DNA from: Ceratodon purpureus
Lineage: Eukaryota > Streptophyta > Bryopsida > Pseudoditrichales > Ditrichaceae
DNA: 64,000 nt
Assembly (NCBI GenBank): GCA_014871385.1
Contig: CM026432.1
Location: 9,788,825 to 9,852,824 of the forward strand
Direction: 5' to 3'
The notes under the pieces are model-generated. The model saw only the letters and a program-made list of their open reading frames with translations. It did no database searches and was not told the origin of the DNA. The position numbers and the translations under genes are program-made. Each line of letters begins with the position of its first letter. Within the stretch, counting starts at the first letter, position 1. Below are positions 24,728-38,901 of the stretch, piece after piece.

Positions 24728-27693
24728 GAATGGTGTGCTCTGTTAGAACATGTAAGAGCGGAGAGATGGTTAAAATGGAATTCCAACAGAACATAGATAA
24801 TTGACATCCTAAGTTATTATAAGTCAGTTCAAGAATTATCGTTTATTTCTTTTGGAATTTAGAAGTAAGATTGTTCTATTGGGTGATGATTTTGAGATAA
24901 CTCAGCCTTGTATAGACTACGCATTGTCAGCAAGTATGGTACAACTATAGCTGTAGATTGGATGCTCAGAGTCCAGATTCAGTGTCTAGGTATGAAGATT
25001 TCTTCCAGGAATAAGTGATGGATCTCTTGATCATGGCAACCCTTCTGCAATGTTTGCAGTATCTAACTTAGTAGCTTGCACTGCAAACCAAGCGGACGTT
25101 AATATATTATACACTTCTTGTAAGTATATTTAGCCATTATTGAATTGAACGACGGTTATGATATATTACGGCTGGTGACTCAATCGAGGTTATGCTCCAT
25201 CTGCTTTGGGAAAGATTCATAATTTTCAATGATAGTGTAGAAGTCTTTGTTAGTGAACATTATCTTTTGGTATCGGCAGAGACTTTCGCTGACACTTGAT
25301 GGTGCTGAATCTGCATTACAGGAAGGGTCTAATGCACACCGAAGGCATGCTACCTGGTGAGCCACATGTTTTCCATAAACTATTTCTCAGCTTCAGAAGT
25401 ATTCCAGATTTTGAGGTCAAAGTCTAGAAACTTGAAATTGGAAAGTGTTGAAAAATGCTTCTATACTCACCTTCGGCTAATTTCACCTCGAAATCACTGT
25501 ACCGTATCTTAACTGCAACTCTTGAAAGTATGAGAGAAACTGCATTTGAAGAGCATCATCAGATTTATTGCAGGACCTCAAATATCAATGCGGCCACATT
25601 TCAGAGGCTTTCTTAAAGCTTGACGGGCATAACAGTGGATTGTGTATGATTGTAGCTTTTGAGCAGTCCGACACTACAACTGTATTAAATCAGTTGTGCA
25701 GTGCTTTACGCCATACCATGATTTGCAGGTGAACCTTGAACACTCTCCACTTTTTTCACGTTCTTGACCCTGTCAAACTGGATATGCCCAATCTTCCGGA
25801 TTGTTGGCTCGGTGCATCACAGTTGACAGGATTGATAAGCTTATTCATTTGAGCTCCAAAAATTCTGATATATTTGGATTGAATTCCATTTTCAAATGCT
25901 ATCACATCCAAGTCCAAGTCATTCTCATGACTACGTCTTGTTTTCTAGTATGAGAATCTGCTTATTCCAGCCAGAATAGGTACTCCTATCTTACACTGTT
26001 GTGGTTACTTGTTTTACACCCGTAATATTGTTCATCGTTTTATTTTGTGTAGGTTGTAGTTCATGGTGTGGTTCAATAGCTGTCCATTTCATTTAATATC
26101 AAGGTTGTAATTCCTTCAGAGAGATATGGTTGAGAGGATTAGAGGTCACAACCTGGAGTAGCATTGTCATATTTCAGTTCCAGTTGCACATCAATGGATT
26201 TCATAGTGCTCCAAAAACAGTTTTGTGTACGCCCAAAGCACTTCAATTTTTAGCTGCAAATGCAAAGATCCAGATGTTGCCATGAAACTTCTTGCATATT
26301 TTCATGTTCCACTAAACTTCTGAAACACTTATCTCTTGCCAAAATGTAGATACTTTCCTCTCGACTTTTTGAATAAAGAATTTCAAGTAATGGCTACTCC
26401 AGATCAATACACTCTTCTATTCTACTTGCAAAAAGGTTCATGTATGAGTTTGGATGTTCTTCTTCTTCTATTCGCCCTTAGTGACCAGCCCACCGTTCCC
26501 AAAATTTTAAGGAATTTGTTGAATAATTAATGCCTAGTAAGGATACGGTAATGAGGATAATTTTTCTCTTCATTTTTTTTCTACTTTCTATCTTTCTTCG
26601 TTTTTTTTTTTTTGTTTTTTTTTTTTTCCATGGCCTTCCAAAGACAGTGTGAGCTGGCGACTGTGTTCAAAAACTTGACCACTACGGTCAGAATGCAACA
26701 GCACCTAAGTTACATCCCAATTGGTCCCACTTTGGAGCCCATACTCTGATAAAATAATGGGCTGCATGCTTGCAGCTGCACACTCAAATCATGTGACTCA
26801 ACCCCTCACCTCAACATTCAAGACTCCATCATCCCAGGTTCCCAGATTCCCACAAAAGCAACTTAAAGCCATTCTGACCAAAAAAGCTACAAAAACGAGT
26901 TCAACGAGCACTGGATTGTCCCATCAACAGGTGACGCCAACAGGGCCCATCAACATTGAACTACACATCATCAACCACCCCAACTATCATCCATGGCAGG
27001 CACTGGGCTTCATCCACTCCCCCACAGCCTTCATCCACAATTCTCTCTCATGGGTTGACGTTAAATTGTAAATATCGTCCTCCCTGGACGATATCCAACA
27101 AGCTCCAAGGCTTTTTAAAAGAAATAGTGTGAGTTATGATTGAAGCCGGAATAGTCGGTAGCAATACCATAACTTTTAATGAGCGTGTCTAAATTCGGTT
27201 GTATAAACCATTTTCATTCAAAATGCATAATTTGCGTCCATGAGTTGTTTTCCATCCGTTTCATGTATTAAGAAAAATTGGTAAAATACATGTAAATGAT
27301 TCATGAGAGTAGAAGTACCGAAATAAGGAATCATGAATGATTTAAGCACCATTTGATTTAAAATGTACAAGGAAATTGCAAGTAATCAAAATGACAACCA
27401 AATGTGACAACCAAAGTTTCATACAAGAAAAGCTGCATTTTCATTGGGCTAGAAAAATAAATCTTAGAAAATATTCTCCTTGAATCAAAATTCAAATGGA
27501 CAGTTTTCTTGATTGTTCAACTAAGCCCATGATTAAATGGTCCAAAAAAATGAGAAAATGGGGAAAACAAAAATAAAAATAAAAATAAAAATAAATTCAT
27601 AAAAGGATTTATCTAACTAACATTCACCAATGCTCACCCTTTTCAAAACATACACCCTAATTGACACCCATTAACTTAAACCGGGGGTACAGG
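24728..27693. other. Long intergenic region, no gene recognised
   Basis: About 3 kb with scattered frames of 60-116 codons and no domain. It contains a broken T-tract at about 26598-26629 and an A/T-rich stretch before the MO25 promoter. The frame at 26721-27071 (plus) is rich in S, T, P, H and Q and looks fortuitous. Confidence 0.45.
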
Positions 27694-27700
27694 TATATAA
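27694..27700 (+). promoter_or_regulatory. TATA box of the MO25 gene
   Basis: A tatataa motif lies about 1 kb upstream of the MO25 start codon, after a GC-rich ggggg stretch and before a long pyrimidine-rich leader, in the arrangement of a plant core promoter with a long 5' UTR. Confidence 0.45.
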
Positions 27701-28007
27701 GGCGAAAATGCGCATGTGCCCATTTATAATCCTAATCCTTTGAGGGCTCTCCACCTCTCTCGGAGCTCTCTTCCAATCCCAGGAGTAATCAAGCTTTTTT
27801 CGCCCTCCAAATACAATAACACCAAGGTTACCTCGGCTGTGTAAGATCTTGGGTCCAGGACTTCCGATTTAACCCCATCCACTTCCCCACACAAATCATC
27901 CACTCCTACACACAAATCATCCACTATGCACAGAGTTCATCCATGGGTCCACCCCCTTCCCAATGCCAACTTCACCTTCCACCTTCTCCAGTCTGCAGCC
28001 TCCTTCA

Positions 28008-28044
28008 CCTCCTCCCTCTCTCCCTCTCTCCCTCTCTCTCCCCC
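28008..28044 (+). repeat. CT-rich microsatellite in the MO25 leader
   Basis: Repeats of ctccctctctc lie in the presumed 5' UTR. CT-rich tracts are common in plant leaders and may act as core promoter or splicing elements. Confidence 0.6.
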
Positions 28045-28731
28045 AATTCCTCACATAAAATCCCCTCCCGCTCACTCACTCCACCTACTTCCACCGATCA
28101 CACACATCTCCATCTGCCCCATCTCCCTCAAATCCTCACCCCCTTCCATATCCCCCCTGCCACAATTCCCCACTGCACTCCCCTCCATTAAATCCCACAA
28201 AAATCTCACATCGACTCCACACATGCTCAACTTGGGCCCCTACACATCACCAACAAATTCACCATCAGTGGTGGGTTCCCCATTTGTCGATCCCCACCCT
28301 ACTTCTCAAACTCCCACCATTGCCATCTCTTTGGCAAAATTCTGGATTACCTCTATTTTGTTTTATAAATTTTCCATCTAGAAGTGGATCCACTTGTTGG
28401 GTGCTAAAACATCACCAAAAATAATCACCATCAGTGGTGGGTTTTTGATTTTGTGATCAGTGTTTGTGCTGATTGGGGTTTGAAGGTGTTCAGAGATTTT
28501 TCGTAGTTTTTGGAAGGTTAGGAGTGAAGTTGTGGGAGTGGAGAGATTTTGCGCAGAGTTTGTGGTTGTTGCAGTTTTGTGAAGTTGTTTCTAGGTCATT
28601 GGGATGGGGCTTGAGGGGAGTTTTTAGGTTTTGGGAGGTTGGGTTGAGGGTTAGGGTGGAGAGGCTCCGACATGTGGTGTGAATTTTGCCATTAAGGGAT
28701 CGGAGGAGGAGCATTTGATACGTCTGCAGCA

Positions 28732-29763
28732 ATGTCGTTCTCGTTCTTCAAGCAGTTGAAGCCGAAGACGCCAGCGGAGCTGGTGCGGCAGGTGAAGGAC
28801 TCGCTGTCGTCGCTGGACACGAAGACGATGGGGGATCAGCGGCTGCTGGAGAAGTCGTTGGAGGAGGTGGATAAGAACATCAAGGCGATGAAGGATCTGC
28901 TGCTGGGGGACAGCGACACGGAGCCCAATGCGGAGGTGGTGGCGGAGGTGATCCAGGAGGCGTGCAAGGTGGATGTGCTGGAGCTCATAGTGCAGAAGAT
29001 TCCGACTCTGGATTGGGAGGCGAGGAAGGATTGCGTGCACATCTGGGGGGCGGTGCTGCGGCAGAAAGTGGGCGGGGTGCAATGTGGGTTGGAGTATCTG
29101 GAGAGCCATACCGAGCATCTGGACTACCTGGTGCTGTGCTATGAGAATAAGGAGGTGGCGCTGAATTGTGGGAGTATGTTGCGGGAGTGCGCTCGGTACC
29201 CGACGTTGGCGAAGTATATGCTGGAGTCGGTTAGCTTTGAGATGTTTTTCAAGTTTGTGGAGACGCCGAACTTTGATGTTGCATCGGATGCGTTCGCCAC
29301 GTTCAAGGAGCTTCTCACCCGGCACAATGCGGTGGTGGTGGCGTATTTGACGTCGCGGTATGCTTCGTTCTTCACGAATTTTGACAAGCTGCTCCGGTCG
29401 TCGAATTATGTCACACGACGGCAGTCTCTTAAGCTTCTCAGCGACATCTTGTTGGAGCGCTCGAACTCGGCTATCATGATGCTGTATATCTCCGATGTGC
29501 GGAACCTGCGAGTGATGATGACGTTGATTACTGATCCTAGTAAGAACATTCAAGCGTCTGCGTTTCATGTGTTTAAAGTGTTCGTTGCGAACCCGCAGAA
29601 GCCTCCTCAGATCGTGAACATCCTGGCTAAGAATCGTGATAGGCTGCTTAGATTTCTGGACAACTTCCACATTGATAAAGAAGACGAGCAGTTTGAAGAG
29701 GAGAAGGAGCTTCTGGTGAAGGAGATCGAGGGGTTGACATCTCCGACGTCGAGGCACCGTTAA
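28732..29763 (+). CDS. MO25/CAB39-like scaffold protein
   Basis: Encodes a 343-residue member of the MO25 (CAB39) family, armadillo/HEAT-like scaffolds that activate STE20/germinal-centre kinases and act with MOB/NDR kinases in polarity and cytokinesis. The whole family length is covered, starting with MSFSFFKQLKPKTPAELVRQ. Other family landmarks are the segment before LRECARYPTLAKY, FATFKELLTRH, NYVTRRQSLKLLSDILLER, and ASAFHVFKVFVANP before a C-terminal acidic helix (DEQFEEEKELL). The CDS is uninterrupted, although the family often has introns, so the gene has a single coding exon here. The codon use is GC-rich. This makes the antisense strand open over most of the gene; that frame is not a gene. 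Confidence 0.95.
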   Translation: MSFSFFKQLKPKTPAELVRQVKDSLSSLDTKTMGDQRLLEKSLEEVDKNIKAMKDLLLGDSDTEPNAEVVAEVIQEACKVDVLELIVQKIPTLDWEARKDCVHIWGAVLRQKVGGVQCGLEYLESHTEHLDYLVLCYENKEVALNCGSMLRECARYPTLAKYMLESVSFEMFFKFVETPNFDVASDAFATFKELLTRHNAVVVAYLTSRYASFFTNFDKLLRSSNYVTRRQSLKLLSDILLERSNSAIMMLYISDVRNLRVMMTLITDPSKNIQASAFHVFKVFVANPQKPPQIVNILAKNRDRLLRFLDNFHIDKEDEQFEEEKELLVKEIEGLTSPTSRHR

Positions 29764-32180
29764 TTGCTTGGCATTCAACCGACAGTTCGAACAAAAATTG
29801 CCCAGGGAGTTGCTCAAGGTTTTGCTCGACGGATCATTTCTATATCATTGATCCCGAGGGGACTGAGAGACTTGGAGATCGTCCCTTCTGATTTTGATGC
29901 TACCTCACGTTCACCAACTTCGGCTGTAGACGACCACAGCACCTTTGGGGGTTGGTTCCTGTACACACGATGATGAAGGTGTGGGATGTGAAATCGCAGA
30001 GAAGCAAGCAGATTCCGTGTCACTGAGCTTATATGGATTTGGATATTGTATAGACGACTACAATGATATTACCAAGTGGGAATTGGGAGGTTGAAGCAGT
30101 TTTGGAGTGAGGCAACTGGTTGGTTACCAGTCAAGTATCTAGGACACGTATAGAGTCGCCGACACATTTTCTCTTGGAGACATGGCGTTGGACATCTCCT
30201 TTTCTTGGTTAGTGCCGTTCCTCCTGATGAGTTCATAGCATATTCTTTTGTGCGCACTGCATGAGCTTGCTTTCATGGCGTTGGGCACGAACAGAGCACG
30301 CATGGTTTTGATTCACTTGAAATGGAGATTATCGTGTGTTAACCTTTTTGAGCGGGTGAGACTCAGGGGCTTGAGCTGATTTCATTAGATTGGCAGATGG
30401 TAAGAGGGTTGTTCTCAGAACTGTTTTTTAAATATACTTAATAACTATTGAGGCCCAGTTGTGAGAAGCTTGTGACGATTAGTTTCAGAAGACTTAAGTG
30501 CGCAATGTTATGTCTGCCTATTCGTTGCTTGAATTTTCTGATCAATTAGTGACAATGAATCATGTGAGGTAGTTGGTTGCTCACATCTTATAATCTACAA
30601 GGTCTGAGACTGTTTTGTTTTTACGGGTCTTATTTGTCAATCGTTCTGGTCTCTGAAATCTCTGTCAATGATCACCGGCAATGTAGATGAGGATTTGAGA
30701 ATTTGTTGTAAGGTACAGTTTGGAAGCCTTATGGCGTTATTCTTTTCAGGAGGCTCATTGTCATGCTTTCTAGGGGTCACCCTGGTAGCTCTCTCATACA
30801 ACACTTTGAGGAAGTTGAAGGGCCTTTTGTTCACTTGTTCGTATTGTGAACATGTAGCTTTAGTGTCCTTGTATTGGTTACCTCATCTGAGATTTTGTGT
30901 GCTAATGGGGCATCTTTGGACTGTACAGGTAAATCCGTTGTGGCATCTTTCTGCTCAATGGCAACTGCGAGTGCGAAAGAGCATATCTATCAGGGAGCAC
31001 TCAATAGTGTCATTCCTGAATACAAGTATTTTGAAGATATTCGAGCGATTACAAAATGTATCATTTTTGGAATAGAGGATTATCTTATTTGTCCGCTCAG
31101 TACTGTCGAGATTAGTATATCGTTTGGAAGTCTCGAGCTTTATCAGTGAATCTGAGTTGGAATTGGCGTTTTTTGAAGCGGTTGTTTCTGATATTTGAGT
31201 ATGATGAATAGGTTAGTTTTTTCCAATGTAATGGTCATGTCGATTGTCCCTGCAGCCTGGGCTCTCCGGTAGTTGTTCCTCAATGACAAACCTGAAGATT
31301 ATTACTTCAAATAGTCATATTAACGGGATTGGTTATTTCTCATTGTCCCGCATTATCTCGAAAGTCATCTCGTCCTGCATGAGATAGACTTGAATTTCGC
31401 ATGCCTACTAGCAAGTGCCAAATGAAATACATCCACAGAACACATAACCCGGGTTTTCTTTCTTTTCTTCCAAGGAAGACTCCATTCCTTGAGTTTCCGT
31501 TTGTTAGTAGCTTCTAAGTTTCTACATCATCGAACAGACAGAAGCTCGCAGCAAGCTCCTTATCATGTCAGCCCTTCCGATTCATAATTTACGAAGAGAA
31601 AGAACTTTACCACTATGTTCACACACTAAAAACAAAGTACACAAGTTCACCAATTATCATTCTTTCTTTCCTCAACCACGGCAACATACCCAAACACAGC
31701 TAAAATCCATCCTCAAAATCAAACAATGTGGGTCACATTCTGTATCCCACTAGAATACCACCGTCTCGAATTCGAAGACCATTTTAGCTGAAAATTGAAC
31801 ATCGGTGTTAAAGCTCAGGGGCACTTCACATAAACTCATAAACCCAGTCCACAGAATGCTAGATGATAAAAAAAAATACTATAGACAATGTTGTCCCACT
31901 CCACCATTGACAGCCAAAGTCCAGAACCTCATTCAGCTACGACACAACAAACTCAATTCCCCACGCACAACTGAAATCACAACTAAAATCCTTCGCATGA
32001 GTTCCAAAGCTCCAAGTGGAATCACATTAAAAAGTGGATCTCCACCGTATTTTACAAAGCACCGGAAGACATCAGGTTCCACTGCCCACCTTCGGATCTT
32101 ATATACAAACACACACATACATTGCAGTCTGCCTGCTCAAAACCAAAACCAAAACTAAACCAAAAAAGTATCAATCCTGC
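29764..32180. other. Convergent 3' region between the MO25 and LRR genes
   Basis: Holds the 3' UTRs of the converging genes at 28732-29763 (plus) and 32181-34113 (minus). A 135-codon plus frame at 30668-31075 has no recognisable domain. No other gene or clear repeat was seen. Confidence 0.45.
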
Positions 32181-34113
32181 TCACCCTGGCAACACAACAG
32201 GCACGTTACATTCCTCGGGCGTCTTCTGAGTGCCTCCTTGGCAGAAGAACAGAGACGGAGGGCAAGTCTCCAGACAATTCCTCACAAGGTTTGCACTGAC
32301 GGCATCGGCAGACAGATTCAAAAGAGGAGATGGAATGCCCCCTGACAGATAGTTGTCGTCGAGATACAGCTGCCCCAGCTGCAGAGTCCCGGACAGAGAA
32401 TCCGCTGCTTTGAGAGCATACAGATACGGAATTGGCCCCGTGAACAAGTTCGACCGGAGTGCAAGCACCGTCAGCTTCTGTATTCCAGCTAGAGATTCCG
32501 GCAACTGGCCCAAAATCTTGTTAAAGCTCAGATCCATCGACAAGAGCTCGCTCGTCGCCCCGGATGCGATGTCGAACGCTTCCACCGCTGTGAAGTGGTT
32601 GTGGGAGAGGTTGAGCTGTTGGAGGTTCGGCATTGTGTAGAGGAAGGAGCCGATGGTGCCGTTGAGGTGATTCTCCCGCAGGTCCAGCACCTGGAGCAGG
32701 GTCAAGTTCTTGAGACTGGCTGGGAGGTGGCCTATGAGCTCGTTCTTCCGCAGTGCGACCAAGGAGATGGAGGGCGAGAATGTGGGTAGGGTGCCGGTGA
32801 GGTTGTTGCCACTGGCGTCGAAGACGGAGAGGGAGGACATGGCGGCGAGCGAGGGAATATCTCCAGTGAGATGATTCTCGTTGAGGTAGAGATGGGTAAG
32901 GTTGTGCAGCTGGTTGAGAGATTCCGGGATCGGTCCTTGCAGGGAGTTGTACGCCACGGAGAGGTAGCCGAGGTGCGAGAGGAGGCCCAGAGAGGGTGGT
33001 AAGGGGCCCGTGAAGTTGTTCATCGACAGGTCAAGCTGGAACATGTCCGTGAGGTTGCCCAGAGTGGGTGGGATGTGGCCTTGGAAGGCATTCCCGGAGA
33101 CGATGAGGCGTTGCAGGGCGGTGAGGTTGGCGATGGCCGGGGAGAGAGGGCCCATGTAGCCCGCGCCGCGCTCCAGACGGATCCCGGTTATGCGCGAGAC
33201 GCCGAGGACAGGGGCGCTGCAATCGACGCCGCAGGTGAAGTGCGGGCTGGCTCGGGAGTCGCACGGGTCGTAGGCGAAGTCCCAGGAGCCCATGCATGTG
33301 GACACCATGATGGAGGATGCGTTCAGTGCCTGCTTCACCTGCGCAGGCAATCCTTCCACACGTCAATCTCTTTGCACTGCACAAAAAACTTGGAAATTCT
33401 AATCCATAGTAGATCATCCTCAACCCAAGCAATGTGGATCACATTAAGTATCTCAGTAGAACTCTGTCAACGTTAAGAACATTCTAAAAACATTGAACAG
33501 TAGCTGAAAATTTGATTTACGGTGTTGAAGAACTTTATTGAGTCGAAACGGAGCGCAGGATCATTTTACATAAACTTAGAATCCTAATCCACCGAATGTT
33601 AGATGATGCAAAAAGAAATATCCCGAACTAAGGCGTTTAAAGATACGTTGTAAGCTGGGATGGAGCTCTTGCGGAGCGCAATCTCAAGAGTAGAAAAAAC
33701 ACTAGCTCTAAAGGTATTGTGACTAAACCACTGTTATTCTAAGTTGAGAATTTGTGAGGCTTCTGAAACTCAACATTGGATATTTGCAGACTCGCGGTAC
33801 TGCATAGTCTGTGATATATGCCCTGGCACTTGGCAAATGCTTCTCAAATAAGTCTACATGATTTATCTCTAAGGATTTGCAGAGCCTACATTGAGGAACA
33901 CTTGAGCTAAACAGGATCTAATCGGCAAGCTGAAGAAAAGGATGAAGAGTGAAGGAACCCTACCTCTTTGAGAGCTTCGATATCACCAGGGTGAGTCACA
34001 GCCTCGACATCCATTGCGCTTCGATCCATCACGACCAGCACCATCACCACGAACAGAGCATTCCTCATTGCCCTGTGATACCTTCCTCCCCATCTTCGTC
34101 TCGCAGTGTCCAT
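32181..34113 (-). CDS. Secreted leucine-rich-repeat protein (receptor-like, no kinase)
   Basis: Two exons, 34113-33964 and 33338-32181, join in phase at ALKE|VKQALN with a GT-AG intron of 625 bases, giving 435 residues. Exon 1 encodes a signal peptide (MRNALFVVMVLVVM; Met 1 or the Met at residue 16 could start) and the start of the LRR N-terminal cap. Exon 2 opens with the cap WDFAYDPCDS and FTCGVDC. About ten extracellular LRRs follow (LxxLxLxxNxLxGxIPxxL), and the protein ends in a cysteine-rich C-cap (NCLETCPP, FFCQGG, EECNV). There is no transmembrane segment and no kinase. The layout matches plant secreted LRR proteins of the At4g03010 type, which act in the cell wall or as co-receptor partners. 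The specific role is unknown. The splice junction had to be placed after an in-frame stop that precedes exon 2. Confidence 0.88.
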
Positions 34114-35848
34114 TATAGAGAATGTTCACAACACCAAGGAGTACTAACCCTATCCCCTAACCTTCGCCTCTCTTCGAAATACGTGTCGATGACACAACCA
34201 TCAATTGTGTCGCAGTTCCTGTTTGAAAAATCTTTCTCAGATCCCCACTCACTCTTTTGCTGGTAGTTTCATAATCACCTGTAACTCTCTCCTAGCAACT
34301 CTTGCCTCATTTTCGCATCACAAAGCTAACTCAAATCCAAGATGTATGCTCCTGAACGCCTCAGGATCACTCCGTCCTAGCAAGTAAATCCACTTGCTCT
34401 TCCAATTCTCTGGTTGCCTAACCCAAGGGTTACCACAATGTGCAACAAATGAAGTGAGCTGTGTATCCTCAGAGCTAAGCACCACGTTGGTGCCCAAGTA
34501 ATTCTGACCTAACTTAAGCAAGTATCAAGCCCCATTCCCCGCTCCAACTCGCATTCAACGATTCGCATCCCACAATTCCGCTACACAACCTGTCTCCTCA
34601 ACGACGAAGCCTCGTAATCAGAATCCTCAACGAACCAACAACCTGTCCTCTAGAGCGAGTACATCACAGAGATGACCTCAACAACAATCACAGAGAAAAC
34701 TTCAACAGACCACGATCACACCTACCTGCACAATCCCACGATTCAAGACAACCCACTCCAACACTCAAACTCACTGACATGTACTCCTTCCCCTCACCCC
34801 AGCTTCCACATTCCCTGAACTCACCTCATCATCACTCCCAAAAAAAAACCAGTACTCAACAATCACTAGAACAACCCTGCACAAACGAAACAGAAAATCA
34901 TACTAATACCACACCATCTCAACTCCAAACTCCCATTACTGAACCAACCATAAACGCATCACAATCCAGCACATTCACCAACATAAACTCCCCATCCAAC
35001 ACCTCCACTCTCCTCCAAACTCTCACATTCCCATCACAACCAAAAACATGACTCAAAACTCACTCGAAGTCACCAAAACTGAACCCAAACCATACCAGCT
35101 GCACAAGTGATTGAGTCCACCGCAGAGTGTGAGTCAGAGAGTGGGAAATGGAGTTAGAATATCCATGTGAGTGATGATTGAATGCCAATGATTCTGTGAT
35201 TGTGACCTGGTGAAGTGACTACAAAAGGGAGTGGTTTTTTGGTATGGTTGTGAGGTGATTGATTGGGATTCTGATGTGAATGAGGAATGATGATGATGGT
35301 GGTGGTGTGGTCCGTACTGGGAGGGGGGGTGCAGGTGCAGGTGGGGGTCCTCCTGGGAGTGGATGGGGAGGTGGAGGTGGGGGTGCAGGCCTCTTTGTCC
35401 GGGGTGTTGCCCTGTCCTGGGCCTGGGCCTTGGGGGGAGGTGGGGCATGGCAGGAGGGGGCACTTGCCAGTCTGCCTGCCAGCACGGCGCTCTTTCCTGT
35501 TCCTATCGTGGGGGGCTAATTTGGGTGCCTGCACTTGTATCCATGTCTCTACAGTACGGTGTGGATACCGTTCCAATTTCGGTGCAGATAAGCTGTGCAC
35601 TGTAGAGCTAGCCCTAATTTTTTTGGTGGAATATTAGAAGCTGTAAAATCTATATCCCCGTCCTGTATAAGTATAGACAATAAATGGATTGTAGAATGAA
35701 ATTTTATTTATTCAATTATTTTGGAGTTTTTTTAATAAAAAATTATATCTTTCATAGGCCATGAAAATTGTTTGGACTATTAGAATATTCCATGAAATAA
35801 AAACTTGGACTCATTTGCTTAGCTGTAAGCTCCGAAAGTAAAGGATCA
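34114..35848. other. Strand-skewed noncoding region upstream of the LRR gene
   Basis: From about 34500 to 35110 the plus strand is rich in A and C and poor in G. From about 35110 to 35520 it flips to G/T-rich, with dense G-runs (gggaggggggg and similar) at about 35315-35460. Long frames on both strands (Pro/Thr/His-rich on minus, Gly-rich on plus) follow from this composition and show no domain. No gene called. Confidence 0.5.
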
Positions 35849-36256
35849 AGAGCATCAGTAGTATGCACTGCAACTGTGCATGGCGAGCCCGGCGGCAAAA
35901 CTATACCCCAATGGACTCTAGAAAACTCCTGTCAAACTATCAGGTCGCGCCAAACTGCTTCAGGTCTCTGTAAAATTCGACGATTCGGCCAACGATTTAG
36001 TCTTCAAGGTAAACCGGGCCAATGGCATGTTTGCACTAAAGACAATACGCTTAATAAATCCGGGGTCTACATATGCTTTGACCAAGATGACCTAGGCCCA
36101 TCCACAAATGCCACGAGGACAAGGAGGATCAAAACGAAGACCCATTTACAGGATTCTAATAGACCACAGTTCCAATGTCCCCTCCCTCTACATACTCGGC
36201 GTCCTGTCAAAGCCCGTTGTTGAGAGCGTTTGATAAGCAACCATTGCTGATGCTCT
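35849..36256. mobile_element. MITE-like element 1, ends agagcatc/gatgctct
   Basis: The left end reads agagcatcagtagtatgcac and the right end, inverted, reads agagcatcagcaatggttgc, giving short imperfect terminal inverted repeats around about 400 bases with no transposase. The right end abuts element 2 so closely that the junction is a perfect palindrome (ctgatgctct-g-agagcatcag, 36247-36267). Confidence 0.45.
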
Positions 36257-36257
36257 G

Positions 36258-37149
36258 AGAGCATCAGTAGTGGGTCACTGCAAACCCAAACCTATCTTTT
36301 GATTGATCTAAAATCAGACGTTTAAATTACCATCATTAGAAGCGCATTGAGATAAACGTGAGATATTTTTCAAGAATTTTTTTGTAAAAAAGATTGACGT
36401 AGGTGAAGTGTCCCATTGAAAACACAACATTTTCAAAATTTAGAGGGAGTACACCAAATCTTGCTTAAAAATGGAAAGATCTTCCAACACTCCCTCTATA
36501 TTTATAAAATTCAAATGGAGTGTGGTCCCTCTATATTTATGAAATTCTAAGGGCATTAGTAGTGGGTCACTGTAAAGCTCACTGTAAACCAAAATGTATC
36601 TTTTGACTTACCTAAAACTAGAGGGTAAAATTACCATCATTAGAAGCGTAGTTAATATTACAAAAATTACACTTCAAAAAAAAAAAATTTGTGAAATTGG
36701 GATTAGGTGACAATGAACGGGTAGTGCTGGCAGTTAGTCACGAGCTAGCCGGTTGATTTTGAGAATTTCCGAATGAATTTGGAAAGTTTAGGAAGGGGTT
36801 CCAGAAGAAAATGAAGGTTTCCGGAAATGGGCCGATTAGGAAAAAAAAATGCCGGCAATTTGGCAAGCTGCCCTAGAGTACAATGAAAACATTACATTTT
36901 CAAAATTTAGAGGGAGTACACCAAATCTTGCTTTAAAATGGAAAAATCCTCCCACACTCCCTCTATATTTCTGAAATATAAAGGGACATTTCACCTACAT
37001 CAAATTTTTACAATTTTTTTTTTCTTGAGAAATATCTCACGTTTATTTTAATGCGCTTCTAATGATGGTAATTTCAATGTCTAATTTTAGGTCAGTCAAA
37101 AGATAGATTTGGTTAGGGAGGCTGTATAGTGTGCAATTGGGGATGCTCT
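36258..37149. mobile_element. Nested MITE pair with long terminal inverted repeats
   Basis: A complete element runs from 36551 (gggcattagtagtgggtcac) to 37149 (ending ggggatgctct). Its arms are inverted copies over about 100 bases, including TATCTTTTGACT and ACCATCATTAGAAGCG. A second left arm plus centre (36258-36550) carries the same words (gggtcactgcaaa, accatcattagaagcg, ttagagggagtacaccaaatc), so one copy sits next to or inside another. The central agaggga-actccctct hairpin occurs twice. No coding content; non-autonomous DNA transposons. Confidence 0.65.

Positions 37150-38901
<1,752 letters not shown>

Noticed and set aside
26721-27071. 116-codon plus-strand frame
   Set aside because: No domain, composition like random GC-moderate DNA, no splice or promoter support.
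28651-29817. 388-codon open frame antisense to MO25
   Set aside because: It mirrors the GC-rich codon bias of the real gene, is rich in Arg, His and Leu, and has no domain.
30668-31075. 135-codon plus-strand frame after MO25
   Set aside because: No homology that I recognise and no hallmark of a gene; likely 3' UTR or intergenic.
33339-33359. Start of the LRR protein at a GTG codon (VEGLPAQ)
   Set aside because: Splicing at the acceptor CGCAG joins exon 1 in phase and supplies a signal peptide; the 21 bases before it are intronic.
35154-35600. Pro/Thr-rich minus-strand frame and Gly-rich plus-strand frame
   Set aside because: Both arise from the G/C strand skew; there is no signal peptide, domain or splice support.
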